A DNA stretch of 53,251 nucleotides from a gamma proteobacterium symbiont of Taylorina sp. (GTDB lineage: Bacteria > Pseudomonadota > Gammaproteobacteria > GRL18): contig JAHXIV010000080.1 of the NCBI GenBank assembly GCA_025655455.1, forward strand, positions 1-53,251, given 5' to 3'. This document shows positions 28,333 through 37,979 of this stretch, one piece after another (position 1 is the stretch's first letter; each line of letters starts with the position of its first letter). The notes under the pieces were generated by a model. It made no database searches, had not been told where the DNA came from, and saw nothing but the letters and a program-made list of their open reading frames with translations. A program made the translations under genes and the position numbers.

Positions 28333-30537
28333 ATGAGTATAAATAACTTATCTATAAAAAGTTATGCGCTGGGTTTTATTCTGGTGTATATTATTATTTT
28401 TATTATAAGTGCCCTTATTGCATTTTCAGATATTCAAAAATTAAATGATGATATTACTGAATCTCATTATCTTGCCGGACAAAATGAACTGAAGGGTGCC
28501 ATACAATCTTTAATACACAACCACACCATCATTAACAAAAAGTTTTCTAATTGGGACGAAGTTCACCAGCAAACCCTTCAGCCTGATTATTTTTCTTATT
28601 GGCTTACTCACCGCCTTTTTAGTTCCGGTACCCTGCCTGATACTTTTTCTGATGCCCTGATTTACGATAATAATGGACAGAATCTGGGACGTTTAAGCAC
28701 CACTACTCTACCTGAAAAAATTAATACTAAAAATATTGAGCCTTATTTTATTATTGAAAATAGCATTCCCTTTCTCATCATTATTTCACCGATTGCAGCA
28801 CAGAATAATCATTCAAATAAAGTAGGCTATGTTGCAACAAAAAGTCAGGTAATTAATCCCCTGCTCAATATTAAACAGTTCCGACAAATTAATGAATTGT
28901 CTGTAAAAATTAATCATTCACAACAGAATCATATTGATATTGAGAAGATGATTAATTATCTTGATTTTGAAATTAGACAAGATGATGATATTTTTCACTT
29001 TTCATTACAACTTGAAAGAGTAATGCTGCGCAATACCATTGCACTAACTCTTTTTGCTGTTCTTTTCTATTTTTTACTCAGTTTTTTCCTGTCCCGTCCA
29101 ATGAGAAAAATTTCTTCTTATATCGATACTTTAAACAGCAATCCTGAATTTCAGTATGTACCAAAATTAAACACTAAATTTCACATTCAGGAATTAGAAA
29201 AGATAAGCAACTCCCTTGCGCAATATCAAAACAAACTACAGGTAGTTTATTCAAATCTTGATGAAAAAAATAAAGAACTCTGGGAAATGGCTCATCATGA
29301 TGCACTAACAGGAGCCTTAAACAGAAGAGCCTTTGAAGAAAAATGGGCAAAAATTGCCGATCTTTTTGCTGATAGTCGCTGTAATGTGTCATTAATTCTA
29401 TTTGATATTAATAATTTTAAAGGTATCAATGATACTTATGGCCATCCGACAGGTGATCTGGTACTTAAAAAAATTGCAGATGCCTTACAGCAGGCTCTGA
29501 GAAAAGGTGAAAGCCTTTTCCGTATCGGTGGTGATGAATTTGCCTGTATTTTACAAACATATCAGCCTGAAGATGCTCTTAAAATTGCCCAACGCTGTCA
29601 TGAAAATATTGTTGCCATTTCATTTTTACAACTTGATATTAAAGAACCCGTCAGAGCCAGCATTGGTATTTCACATAATAATATCAGTGAACATAATAGT
29701 ATTTCAGAACTTTTATGGCAGGCGGATGTGGCTGTCTATTCAGCAAAGAGGCCTGAACAACCTCATGTTGTTACCTATTCAGATAAAATTAAAAATGTCT
29801 CAGATAATATTCTCTCTAACAAATTAAATCATATTATCTTTGATGCCATTGACTCAGGCAAAGGCATCTCTATGTTTTACCAGCCCATTGTCAATTTAGA
29901 TAATGGAGAAATAGATTACTATGAGGCATTATTAAGGATCAGGCATCAGGGTAAAATCATTTCACCTGGAGAAATTTTTGATTTAGTTGAGGCCAGAAAA
30001 TTAGATTTTGAAATGGATATCGCAATTTTTAAACAAATCGCTGATGATTTTAAACAACAACGTATTCCAGTCAATAGCGGAGTCTCCGTTAATATTTCAG
30101 GCCCTGCTATTATTAACCATCAGATAGTGGATATATTATCTGAATTTATTCCCTATTTAGCACACTATAAAATAGTGCTTGAAATCACTGAAACTTCTCT
30201 GATTACTCAAATTAATCATGCTGCTGAGAATATCAAAATGCTTAAAAAACTCGGATTTTTAATTGCTCTGGATGATTTTGGCAGTGGTTATTCATCCATT
30301 AGTTATTTATCATCTATGCCTGTTGATATCGTTAAATTTGATATTAGTTTAATTCGTCAACTGGAAGATGAAAAACAATTCAGCATTATTCGTCATTTAT
30401 CCAAAATGATCAAAGAAACAGGGCATATACTGGTGGCCGAAGGTATTGAAACAGAAGAGTTAAAAATAATTGTCAAAAAACTGGACTTTAATTATGTTCA
30501 AGGTTTCTTACTGGGCAGACCTGCACCTTTTGATTGA
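28333..30537 (+). CDS. Membrane GGDEF-EAL cyclic-di-GMP protein with a CHASE4-like sensor
   Basis: The 734-residue protein has a membrane helix at about 12-32, a periplasmic domain to about 233 (resembling CHASE4), a second helix at about 237-255, then GGDEF (motif GGDEF at 399-403) and EAL (motif YEALLRIRH at 530-538, DDFGSG at 647-652). Both active sites look intact, so it may make and break c-di-GMP. The inhibitory I-site is degenerate: RKGE at 390-393 instead of RxxD, so product inhibition may be lost. An external signal would switch the balance between the two activities. Confidence 0.93.
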   Translation: MSINNLSIKSYALGFILVYIIIFIISALIAFSDIQKLNDDITESHYLAGQNELKGAIQSLIHNHTIINKKFSNWDEVHQQTLQPDYFSYWLTHRLFSSGTLPDTFSDALIYDNNGQNLGRLSTTTLPEKINTKNIEPYFIIENSIPFLIIISPIAAQNNHSNKVGYVATKSQVINPLLNIKQFRQINELSVKINHSQQNHIDIEKMINYLDFEIRQDDDIFHFSLQLERVMLRNTIALTLFAVLFYFLLSFFLSRPMRKISSYIDTLNSNPEFQYVPKLNTKFHIQELEKISNSLAQYQNKLQVVYSNLDEKNKELWEMAHHDALTGALNRRAFEEKWAKIADLFADSRCNVSLILFDINNFKGINDTYGHPTGDLVLKKIADALQQALRKGESLFRIGGDEFACILQTYQPEDALKIAQRCHENIVAISFLQLDIKEPVRASIGISHNNISEHNSISELLWQADVAVYSAKRPEQPHVVTYSDKIKNVSDNILSNKLNHIIFDAIDSGKGISMFYQPIVNLDNGEIDYYEALLRIRHQGKIISPGEIFDLVEARKLDFEMDIAIFKQIADDFKQQRIPVNSGVSVNISGPAIINHQIVDILSEFIPYLAHYKIVLEITETSLITQINHAAENIKMLKKLGFLIALDDFGSGYSSISYLSSMPVDIVKFDISLIRQLEDEKQFSIIRHLSKMIKETGHILVAEGIETEELKIIVKKLDFNYVQGFLLGRPAPFD

Positions 30538-30755
30538 GATATAAATACGATAGACTCAAATAAACTGAAAATTCTGGATTTCTTATCCGGGATCAGAGTC
30601 AAAAATGTGTCAAATGATAACTCAAGTAATTGTATAGAAAAATTAGGCAAATCCCTTTACGGATCATGCAGTCATTATCGCCCCTGTCTACATGATAAAA
30701 ATAATGATACTATAGTATTAACCTCCAAACATTATCAACTCTGAAGTAGGTCACT
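30538..30755. other. Intergenic region before the pentahaem cytochrome
   Basis: These 218 bases contain a degenerate copy of the dispersed repeat (GGGATCAGAGTCAAAAA at 30589-30605). No gene is visible. Confidence 0.4.
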
Positions 30756-32075
30756 ATGTTGTTTAGACAACAATATCAATGGATAAAAATTCAATTATTA
30801 TCATTAACACTTATTTCATTGACTGGAATGAATCTTGTCAGTCATGCCGCAATGATTGATGGCGTTGACATTCCAATACACCAGCTTAATTCAAAAGTGT
30901 GTGAAGATTGTCATCAGGAAATATATATGCAATGGAGAGGTTCCATGCATGCACAAAGTGCAGCACTAAAAGATCCGATACATGCTGCCTTCTATAAACA
31001 AGTGATTGGAGATCCGACAAAAGAAAACATTCGCAGCACTAAAGGCAAATACCCCGTATGTCTGCAATGTCATGCACCCTCTGCAGCAAAAGATAAAAAG
31101 ACCAAACTGGACAGTAAATCCGCTTACAAACAAGGAGTCAATTGTGTCAGTTGCCACAGCCTGAAAAAGTACAAGGGTATTGATGGCAATAACGGAAAAT
31201 TAAATCTCGGTATGAATGCCTATGAATTATCAGATAAACTGCAGGGTTCTAATGGCATATTCAGTGAGCAAGGCAAGGCAGCTGATGCACTGAGAATTGA
31301 ACTGAACAAGAAAAATGACACCAATCCCCATTTGGGAAGAGATAATAATAATATTGCCTATCTATCAGAAGCCGAAGTTAAGTTACTTGATTTGCCTCTG
31401 CAGGGGAATTCATTACTAAAAACATCAGCAGCCTGTTTAGGCTGCCATGAAAAGCGCAATAATTCTCATGGTGTCCCTCTCTGTGCCACGGGTAATGAGA
31501 TGGTTGCTGGAAAAAGTCGTGAAACCTGCCAATCCTGTCATATGCCCATTATTAATGGCATGGTGTCCCACGAAATGGGTGGTGGACACGATCTGGCAAT
31601 GCTGAAGCGCAGCATTCGCCTGGATATTAACATCAAAAAATCAGACACTCATGTATCTGTTGATGTAATTATCGAAAACCAACAACCACACGATGTACCC
31701 ACTGGTGCGCCTTTTAGAAATCTCTATCTCAAATTAACTGCTCTGGATAAAGAAGGAAATATTCTATGGCAAAATTTTACTAATCACCCAGCAAAAGAAG
31801 ATCCTCAGGCTTATTTTTCTTATGCCTTAACAGACGATCAGGGTAAACCAGCCCCCCCGCCAAAAGCGACAAAAAAAGGCAGTAACACAAGATTAAAACC
31901 GTATGAAACACGGCTCCTGAATTATACAATAGCACTTGAAAATGTGGATACTATCCGTGCTGAAATGTACTACAACTTATTATGGGCAAGTCTGGTTAAT
32001 AAAAAGTTAAAAGATCTTGATACAAAATTAAAAGCACCTAAAAAAATAGCCTGGAGAGAAGTGAGAATACAATAG
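30756..32075 (+). CDS. Periplasmic pentahaem cytochrome c (c554-like)
   Basis: The 439-residue protein has an N-terminal signal peptide (LLSLTLISLTGMNLVSHAA). Five CxxCH haem sites are at residues 49 (CEDCH), 102 (CLQCH), 130 (CVSCH), 227 (CLGCH) and 258 (CQSCH). The opening VCEDCHQEIYMQWRGSMHA is typical of cytochrome c554 relatives, where an early histidine after the first site serves as a distal ligand. From residue 280 on there is a haem-free beta-rich domain (DVIIENQQPHDVPTGAPF), as in many multihaem redox partners. It probably carries electrons in the periplasm; no partner is adjacent on the same strand. Confidence 0.88.
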   Translation: MLFRQQYQWIKIQLLSLTLISLTGMNLVSHAAMIDGVDIPIHQLNSKVCEDCHQEIYMQWRGSMHAQSAALKDPIHAAFYKQVIGDPTKENIRSTKGKYPVCLQCHAPSAAKDKKTKLDSKSAYKQGVNCVSCHSLKKYKGIDGNNGKLNLGMNAYELSDKLQGSNGIFSEQGKAADALRIELNKKNDTNPHLGRDNNNIAYLSEAEVKLLDLPLQGNSLLKTSAACLGCHEKRNNSHGVPLCATGNEMVAGKSRETCQSCHMPIINGMVSHEMGGGHDLAMLKRSIRLDINIKKSDTHVSVDVIIENQQPHDVPTGAPFRNLYLKLTALDKEGNILWQNFTNHPAKEDPQAYFSYALTDDQGKPAPPPKATKKGSNTRLKPYETRLLNYTIALENVDTIRAEMYYNLLWASLVNKKLKDLDTKLKAPKKIAWREVRIQ

Positions 32076-32088
32076 ATCTTCTTTTAAT

Positions 32089-32733
32089 CTAATTCTTTAT
32101 TTTGTATTCTTTTAATAAAAGTTCTGCCTGTTTTTCACTGAGAATTTTCCATGGCAGGGGAATGATACCTGCTACCTTTTGCTGGTACTTCTTATACACT
32201 TCACCATGATAAGCAATTAATTTACGCTCTTCCAGCCTTGAACCAAAGAAGAAGTAGGCGCTTACTAATATATAAACCAGTAATTGCACCGTTGACACAT
32301 CTCTTGTCCAGATAATCACTAAAGAAAAAAAATACCAGGGATGTCGCACATATCGATGAAAGGGAGAAATATGAAAACTTTCCTGATCATGAACACTATT
32401 ATTCTTCTCTCTTAATTGACGAGTCCCCCAAAATTCAGACAAATCATAATGCTGCAGGGAAAGAATGAAGCCGAGAAAAGCCAGTAAAGCCAGCCCTGAG
32501 CTAAAGTAAAATCCATAGCCCTGCCATTGCCATAGCATTTCACCGGGATATAAGAACATAACAGCAAGCAAGGGGATGGTTAAAACAATGGCAAGAATAT
32601 TAAAAATAACCCGATACAACGGCATGACATGGGGCCATTTTCTGGCAAGCCATTGTTTTACCATAATGGAAGCCATCAGAGAGTGTAATAGAAAATAGCT
32701 TAAGAAAATTATGGAGATTATAAGGTATTGCAT
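32089..32733 (-). CDS. Isoprenylcysteine/phospholipid methyltransferase-like membrane protein
   Basis: I place the start at ATG 32733 (MQYLIISIIFLSYFLLHSLM). A longer reading from TTG 32766 would run through the dispersed repeat and adds unconserved residues. Four to five membrane helices are visible. PFHRYVRHPWYFFSLVIIW is the ICMT/PEMT signature (R-H-P-x-Y), and the end SRLEERKLIAYHGEVYKKYQ is also typical. Such proteins methylate small lipids or thiols with SAM; the substrate is unknown. It is convergent with the pentahaem cytochrome, 13 bp apart. Confidence 0.82.
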   Translation of the reverse strand: MQYLIISIIFLSYFLLHSLMASIMVKQWLARKWPHVMPLYRVIFNILAIVLTIPLLAVMFLYPGEMLWQWQGYGFYFSSGLALLAFLGFILSLQHYDLSEFWGTRQLREKNNSVHDQESFHISPFHRYVRHPWYFFSLVIIWTRDVSTVQLLVYILVSAYFFFGSRLEERKLIAYHGEVYKKYQQKVAGIIPLPWKILSEKQAELLLKEYKIKN

Positions 32734-32752
32734 GGAATCATCGTAGCAGTCC

Positions 32753-32768
32753 GGGGTCGGAGTCAAAT
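32753..32768 (+). repeat. Dispersed repeat GGGGTCGGAGTCAAAT
   Basis: This is an exact core copy just upstream of the methyltransferase-like gene. Confidence 0.75.
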
Positions 32769-32822
32769 ATTTTTAACTCCAACCTCATGTAGAGACTCTT
32801 TGCAGTGATCAGAATGTGAATT

Positions 32823-33770
32823 TTACTTCAATAAATCAATAATAGCCTGATTCTTCTTTTCAGCCGCAACTTGAGCAGCAGTCATACCAGCACTATTTTT
32901 AAGTGTTTTATCTGCCTTACTGGCCAGAAGATATTTAACCACATCAACGCTCTCAGCCCTCACAGCATAAAATAAAGGGGTTTCCTTCTCGGTGTCTTCC
33001 AAATTTATTTTTGCATTGTGCTCAACTAAATATCTGGCGACATGGATATTATTATTGTCTGCCGCATAGTGAAGTGCTGCTGAACCAAAATTATCCTGAA
33101 AATCAATATGTTTAATTTTTGTCAGAAGCATTCCAATAATATCTGCATTACCTTTACTAATGGATGCCATCAAAGGGGTGATGCCGATATTATTTGGAAT
33201 ACAGGGAGCTATCCTTTTACTATTATTAAATAATGCTCTGACTACTTTTGCATAATTACCTTTGACTGCCAGCATCAGAGCAGTATCACCGGAATTATTA
33301 GATGAACGCACATCGGCATTAAATTGCAATAATTGCTCAACAATCGTAACATTACCGCTTTTTGCCGCAATCATCAGAGAATCCATGCCCCTTCTGGTAC
33401 GATCGTGAACATTGGCACCAAATTCAATTAACAAAGCACTGATGGCTGCGTGACCACTCTGAGTGGCTAAAGTCAGTGCAGTATCACCTTTTTTTGTTCT
33501 GGCATTTACTTCTGCACCATAGGATAACAAGCTGATTGCTATATCAATATTTCCAGCTTCAGCAGCGTACATCAACGGCCTTTTTCCATATTTTCCCGGA
33601 GCATCAATATTAGCTCCTTTTTTAATCAACATAGTCAGCTGTTTTTCTGTACCTCCAGAGGCAACTTCACGCAGTTGCGTGTCCAGCATACTGTCCGCCC
33701 AAAGGGGGCTAGACAGGGAAAATATAAACAAAGTGATAAAAAAAACAGTAATTTTTTTAGTATCAAACAT
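32823..33770 (-). CDS. Exported ankyrin-repeat protein
   Basis: This 315-residue protein starts with a signal peptide (ITVFFITLFIFSLSSPLWA). It is then built almost entirely of about eight ankyrin repeats of 33 residues, each with a variant of G-x-T(A)LMxAxxxG (for example GDTALTLATQSGHAAISALL and GMDSLMIAAKSGNVTIVEQL). It would act as a periplasmic protein-binding scaffold. It lies 151 bp after the c4-like cytochrome gene on the same strand, so a link with the cytochromes is possible. Periplasmic ankyrin proteins of this type are known near redox enzymes in other proteobacteria. Confidence 0.9.
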   Translation of the reverse strand: MFDTKKITVFFITLFIFSLSSPLWADSMLDTQLREVASGGTEKQLTMLIKKGANIDAPGKYGKRPLMYAAEAGNIDIAISLLSYGAEVNARTKKGDTALTLATQSGHAAISALLIEFGANVHDRTRRGMDSLMIAAKSGNVTIVEQLLQFNADVRSSNNSGDTALMLAVKGNYAKVVRALFNNSKRIAPCIPNNIGITPLMASISKGNADIIGMLLTKIKHIDFQDNFGSAALHYAADNNNIHVARYLVEHNAKINLEDTEKETPLFYAVRAESVDVVKYLLASKADKTLKNSAGMTAAQVAAEKKNQAIIDLLK

Positions 33771-33792
33771 CCTGATTCCTCAATATAAAATT

Positions 33793-33897
33793 AAAGTTGA
33801 GTTGAGCAACTTGCCTGCTCGTACGAAACTTATACTCTGTGTGTATAAAGTTGAGTGAGCAGCTTGCCTGCTCGTACAAAACTTATACTCTGTGTAT
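33793..33897. repeat. Tandem duplication of a ~54-bp unit
   Basis: Two copies (33793-33846 and 33847-33897) share AAAGTTGAGT, then GAGCAACTTGCCTGCTCGTA (AGC-G in the second), then AAACTTATACTCTGTGT. They differ by a few substitutions and a small deletion. Each copy also has a short stem GAGCA...TGCTC. Confidence 0.85.
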
Positions 33898-33921
33898 CAA
33901 TAATTATTAGCTGGGTACTAA

Positions 33922-34686
33922 CTAATCTCTCGGTGCACTATAAAAACCTGATCTGAAATCTGGATTTTTCCAATACATACTTTCAGCAACAATTGACTTG
34001 TCCGGCCTTAAACGTGAAATGTAATCAGACATTAGCTCAATGTCACGATAGCTAAATTTCTGCAGTTGCTTAACCATTTTTTTGTCTGCGTTTCTACGTT
34101 TACCATTTTTTATCCAATGCAACTGTCTGACCAGATAGCTGAAATGCTGTCCCTGAATACGCGGATAAAATTTCTCAGCATTACCTTCACCATTGGCTTT
34201 ATGACATTCCTTGCAATTGTCATCATACAATTTTTTGCCTTCTGCCAATTGTGTACCGCCATACCCCACACTATTATTAGGCACCATCGGCAACTGACTA
34301 ATATAGGCTGAAACATCTGCAAGCGACTGTGCACCCTGTATAAATAATGGCGCTGTAAATGGCTCCATGGTAGGATTATCACGATTTCCATCATGAATAT
34401 CTCTCAGCTGTTTAATGCTGACACTATTATGTTGTCCCGCAATTTGCGGATAACGCCCGGATGGCGCACCCCAACCCTCAGGCGAGTGACATACTGCACA
34501 ATTGCGGTACAAATTTTTCCCATTCTCAATATTGGGGGTTGCTTTCATTGCCTGATAAACAATGTCATCAAGTTTATCCTGTTCGATTGCTGATTCGGCA
34601 TTAGCAACATTCGCTAACAACAATCCAGTCACTAAAACAGAGGATAATAGAGTTAAAACATTTTTATATCCCAGTAAATAGTTCAT
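33922..34686 (-). CDS. Dihaem cytochrome c, c4-like
   Basis: This 254-residue exported protein has a signal peptide (LTLLSSVLVTGLLLANVANA) and two class I haem domains: CAVCH at residues 63-67 and CKECH at 158-162. Each is followed by a typical fold (APSGRYPQIAGQH and EKFYPRIQGQHFSYLVRQL). The two-domain layout is that of cytochrome c4, a periplasmic electron shuttle. It follows the nonahaem-cytochrome b gene by 165 bp on the same strand and may be its redox partner. Confidence 0.9.
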   Translation of the reverse strand: MNYLLGYKNVLTLLSSVLVTGLLLANVANAESAIEQDKLDDIVYQAMKATPNIENGKNLYRNCAVCHSPEGWGAPSGRYPQIAGQHNSVSIKQLRDIHDGNRDNPTMEPFTAPLFIQGAQSLADVSAYISQLPMVPNNSVGYGGTQLAEGKKLYDDNCKECHKANGEGNAEKFYPRIQGQHFSYLVRQLHWIKNGKRRNADKKMVKQLQKFSYRDIELMSDYISRLRPDKSIVAESMYWKNPDFRSGFYSAPRD

Positions 34687-34851
34687 ATGTATTAATAAAC
34701 CCCGCTATAACTTTAAGTAAATATTTTAATCTTCCGACAAGAAGAGCTGGTAAAGCAGTCGAAATCAAATGTCTGGTCAATACTGAGAGCTTACTTTCAG
34801 TATCAATGCGACTTGATTCCGACCAACATCCATCTATATGGATATGCAAAT

Positions 34852-36819
34852 TTAATGCATAGTCATATAGCCGGAAATGAACAGTGTTAACAGGCCTAGA
34901 CCAACCATGATAAGTATTGTACCTAATAACTTGGAACCACCTGAAACCAGTTTTGAAGGTTTTTTCATCAGATGTTTTTCTAATTCACCGCTGGCGACAA
35001 GACGCTCATAATGCAGCTTATGTTCATGCTTGAACTCATCCAGAGGAATTGCCCCTGTAAAGATAGTGGTACTCATAGGGAACCTGTCTGGTCTAAAGTG
35101 TGCGTTAAAGAAGTGTACTGTAAACAGGAATATAACTGCCAGTATTGCTTCTTCTCCATGAATAATAGTAGCAATATTAAACACAAAGCCAGGTAATAGA
35201 ATAGTGGTAACCGTTGGGGCAAAAAGCATGATACCACTGAACCCAATAATGGCAGCACCCCAGAACGGTGCCCAATAGTCAAACTTCTGCCAGTAGGACC
35301 AGCGATCAAAACTGGGACGTTCAGCCATGCCAAAGAACCACTTGAACATTGCAATTACATCCCATAAATCCTGCCATCTGGGTACCATGGACTCCGGACC
35401 AAACCAGCGGAATTTATCATTGGTGGCAATATTTTTCATCGCAATCATAAAGTGAGTTAAAAACACACCCAGCCAGATAACACCAGCAGTACGGTGAATA
35501 ATCGCTTCTGTTTCCGGCCCGCCTAATAGGTTAATCACAAAAGGTGCCCAGGCGGTATGAGAGAATATTAAGGTAGATCCTGATAATGCCAGAGTCATGG
35601 TACTCATTGCAAACAACAGGTGAAGAATACGCCACGTGACTGTAAAGCGCTGGACATAGACTGTATCATCGACTTCAGGAGGAATATAGCCCTTACCTTG
35701 CTGACGATCTCTGAATTCTCTAAAGCCCCATAAAATCACATGTGTCCAGAAAAAGCCGAAAACACCGTAGATTAAGATCTGCATGAACTTGGCCGTTGCC
35801 CATATAATTGGATTTTTATCAAAATCATCAATATCAGCATGGGTACGGTAACTAATAAAGTTATCAGATGCATCATCATGACACTGCTGACAAGTTTCAA
35901 GACGATTATCAGCATGAACTTTAGAGGTTGGATCATCTGCTTTTTTCATATCATGACTACCGTGACAATCATAACATTTTGCTGTACTGGTAAAGCCCAG
36001 GCGATTGACCTGACCATGATAAGAGGCTCGATATGTTTTGAGTGCATCCTCATGACACTCACCACAATTTTCATTAATGATCAGTTTTGTTTTATCTTCT
36101 TCAGGTGAGGCAATATCATGGTTGGTATGACAATCAGAACAGACTGCCGCATCAATATTATTCTTTTCCATGACTTCCTGACCATGAATAGAAGTCATGT
36201 AATCTTCTTTTTGTTCCTTATGACATTCACCGCATACTTCAGGGTTCTGTAAACGATGCTCAGCTCGAGCTTCACTTTTTGGTGCGCCGATATTATGCGG
36301 GTCATGACAATCGTAACAAGTGGCGTTGGTTTTGGATTGATCCGCAATATTGGGGCGAGCATGCACTGAATGCATGTATTTCTTTGTTTGCTCAACCACA
36401 ACATCCAAGCGTTTGTATTTAGGATCTGACTGACCTTTCTGCTCATCTATTGTATCGTTATGACATTGAATACAACCCACAGTGACGGGAATATATTCAT
36501 CATGTTCCCCTTTTGTCAGACTCACATTATCATGGCAGGCGGCACAATTTTGTTCACCATGTACACTCTTTTCAAACTTTTCTGAGGGGATATAAATATT
36601 TCGTGTTATTCCTTCCAGAGCACCTTCATCATATTCCCAAGTTTTATCATCTTCATCATCATGACATTTATTACATTTCTTGCTTGGAACCATGCTGTTT
36701 GCTTTTTTTATCTCTGCAAGCTGCTTATCATCAGCAATATTTGCCTGAACAGACAATGAAAATAGTAACATACACACCAGGGCAATCATCTTGCTGGCCA
36801 TTCGCATTTTTTTCTCCAA
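34852..36819 (-). CDS. Nonahaem cytochrome c fused to a membrane cytochrome b
   Basis: This 655-residue fusion has a signal peptide, then nine CxxCH sites at residues 49, 92, 116, 168, 196, 227, 252, 282 and 310. After these come a membrane helix (about 343-365) and a cytochrome b561/formate dehydrogenase gamma-like domain (about 390-580) with candidate haem b histidines in RILHLLFA, IIHRTAGVIWLGVFLTHF and IIHGEEAI...VHFFNAH. A last helix ends near 650. The design suggests electron exchange between the quinone pool and periplasmic cytochromes. The direction is unknown. It is divergent from fccAB and upstream of the c4-like gene. Confidence 0.9.
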   Translation of the reverse strand: MEKKMRMASKMIALVCMLLFSLSVQANIADDKQLAEIKKANSMVPSKKCNKCHDDEDDKTWEYDEGALEGITRNIYIPSEKFEKSVHGEQNCAACHDNVSLTKGEHDEYIPVTVGCIQCHNDTIDEQKGQSDPKYKRLDVVVEQTKKYMHSVHARPNIADQSKTNATCYDCHDPHNIGAPKSEARAEHRLQNPEVCGECHKEQKEDYMTSIHGQEVMEKNNIDAAVCSDCHTNHDIASPEEDKTKLIINENCGECHEDALKTYRASYHGQVNRLGFTSTAKCYDCHGSHDMKKADDPTSKVHADNRLETCQQCHDDASDNFISYRTHADIDDFDKNPIIWATAKFMQILIYGVFGFFWTHVILWGFREFRDRQQGKGYIPPEVDDTVYVQRFTVTWRILHLLFAMSTMTLALSGSTLIFSHTAWAPFVINLLGGPETEAIIHRTAGVIWLGVFLTHFMIAMKNIATNDKFRWFGPESMVPRWQDLWDVIAMFKWFFGMAERPSFDRWSYWQKFDYWAPFWGAAIIGFSGIMLFAPTVTTILLPGFVFNIATIIHGEEAILAVIFLFTVHFFNAHFRPDRFPMSTTIFTGAIPLDEFKHEHKLHYERLVASGELEKHLMKKPSKLVSGGSKLLGTILIMVGLGLLTLFISGYMTMH

Positions 36820-37097
36820 TAGTACATCTTAGTATTGTTCACGCCAATGAACGATAAAATAAAGTTTGAGGTTCAGTTCTTCCATGACAATAAGTGAAAG
36901 GAAACTGATGATAATTATTATTTATTGTTATTATTTTTATTTACTACCCTAAATGAAAGTATGCATAATAATATATCCAGTAACGCAAGAGGATAGGATA
37001 TTCAATCATTTTTTTCAAGTTATAAATAAAAATAAAACATTATTTTTATCTGTGTATTAATTTTTAAACAGTTTCCTAAATTAACTTCTTTGTTTTT

Positions 37098-37141
37098 AAC
37101 GCCCTATTAAAGAATGTAATAATATTCTGTAATAGGGCGTT
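37098..37141. promoter_or_regulatory. Large interrupted palindrome between divergent redox genes
   Basis: AACGCCCTATTA and TAATAGGGCGTT are perfect 12-bp arms around 20 bases that contain a second inner stem (AGAAT/ATTCT). No T-run follows on either strand, so it is not a usual terminator. It may be a regulatory site or a small structured element. Confidence 0.55.
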
Positions 37142-37279
37142 ATCAAATGGCTTAGAAGAATTTTGGATAAAATAATTAAAATGAAACATTGATAAATATC
37201 ACTTTCTGATTGTTTTTTATAAAAAACCCTACTATAAAACAGTTTACGAGTTATTAAGATACTGCTAGAATGCTTGAGA

Positions 37280-37308
37280 TTGAAGATAACGTAAATATTT
37301 TTTATAAA
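37280..37308 (+). promoter_or_regulatory. Candidate sigma70 promoter of fccAB
   Basis: TTGAAG (37280-37285), a 17-bp spacer and TATAAA (37303-37308) lie about 64 bp before the fccA start. The fccA ribosome site AAGGAGG is strong. Confidence 0.5.
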
Positions 37309-37371
37309 TTACATGTGAATGAAAGTTGTAAAACTGATCATAAAGATCAAAAGATCACCTAAGGAGGATCT

Positions 37372-37965
37372 ATGAAATTAAACAAGAAAGTACTGGCTCT
37401 ATTAGTACTAGGGGGACTTTCTGTCTCAGGTAACAGCGTGGCAGGCACAGCAAGTGCTCTGGATCTGGCGAATACTTGTGCTGGTTGTCATGGTATCGAT
37501 GGTAATAGCACAGGACCAGCAATACCCTCTATAGCAGAAATGTCTACAGAGTATTTTAATGAAGCCATGGCAGATTATAAAGTAAAAGATGGACGTGTTA
37601 ATACCATTATGAGCCGTATTGCCAAAGGCTATTCAGAAGAAGAAATCAAGCTGATGGCGGGTTATTTCGCCAAGCAGAAAATGGTTCGTAAAGAACAGAA
37701 GTTTGATGCTACACAAGCGAAAGCCGGTAAAAAACTACACGATAAGTATTGTGAAAAATGCCATGAAGATGGCGGCCGTTCAGCAGAAGATGATTCTGGT
37801 CTTTTAGCTGGTCAATGGACAGCTTATCTTCACTATACAATGGATGACTATGTTGAAGGTCGCCGTGAAATGACTAAAAAAATGAAGAAGAAAGTAAAAA
37901 AATTGCTTAAAGCAGATGCTAAAGGCATGGAAAAATTAATTCACTACTACGGCAGCCAAAAATAA
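37372..37965 (+). CDS. fccA: Flavocytochrome c sulfide dehydrogenase, cytochrome subunit
   Basis: This dihaem subunit accepts electrons from the FccB flavin during sulfide oxidation in the periplasm. It has 197 residues. A Sec signal ends near VAGTASA. Haem sites are CAGCH (36-40) and CEKCH (127-131), each starting a class I domain, with [13 protein letters not shown] and [17 protein letters not shown] as the following conserved segments. It is preceded by a very strong AAGGAGG ribosome site. It lies 14 bp before fccB. The lysine-rich tail (about 169-181) is unusual. Confidence 0.93.
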   Translation: MKLNKKVLALLVLGGLSVSGNSVAGTASALDLANTCAGCHGIDGNSTGPAIPSIAEMSTEYFNEAMADYKVKDGRVNTIMSRIAKGYSEEEIKLMAGYFAKQKMVRKEQKFDATQAKAGKKLHDKYCEKCHEDGGRSAEDDSGLLAGQWTAYLHYTMDDYVEGRREMTKKMKKKVKKLLKADAKGMEKLIHYYGSQK

Positions 37966-37979
37966 AGGAGAGTTTCATA

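Larger units (their letters stand above)
36820..37371. other. 552-bp divergent control region between the nonahaem-b gene and fccAB
   Basis: It is AT-rich with no gene. It holds the 37098-37141 hairpin and the proposed fccA promoter at 37280-37308. Promoter(s) for the reverse nonahaem gene must lie in the first 250 bases, but no clear pair is seen. Confidence 0.6.

Noticed and set aside
32734..32766. N-terminal extension of the methyltransferase-like gene (TTG start)
   Set aside because: The extra residues are read from the dispersed repeat; ATG 32733 starts directly at the first membrane helix.
33793..33897. CRISPR array
   Set aside because: Only two head-to-tail copies with no spacers between them.
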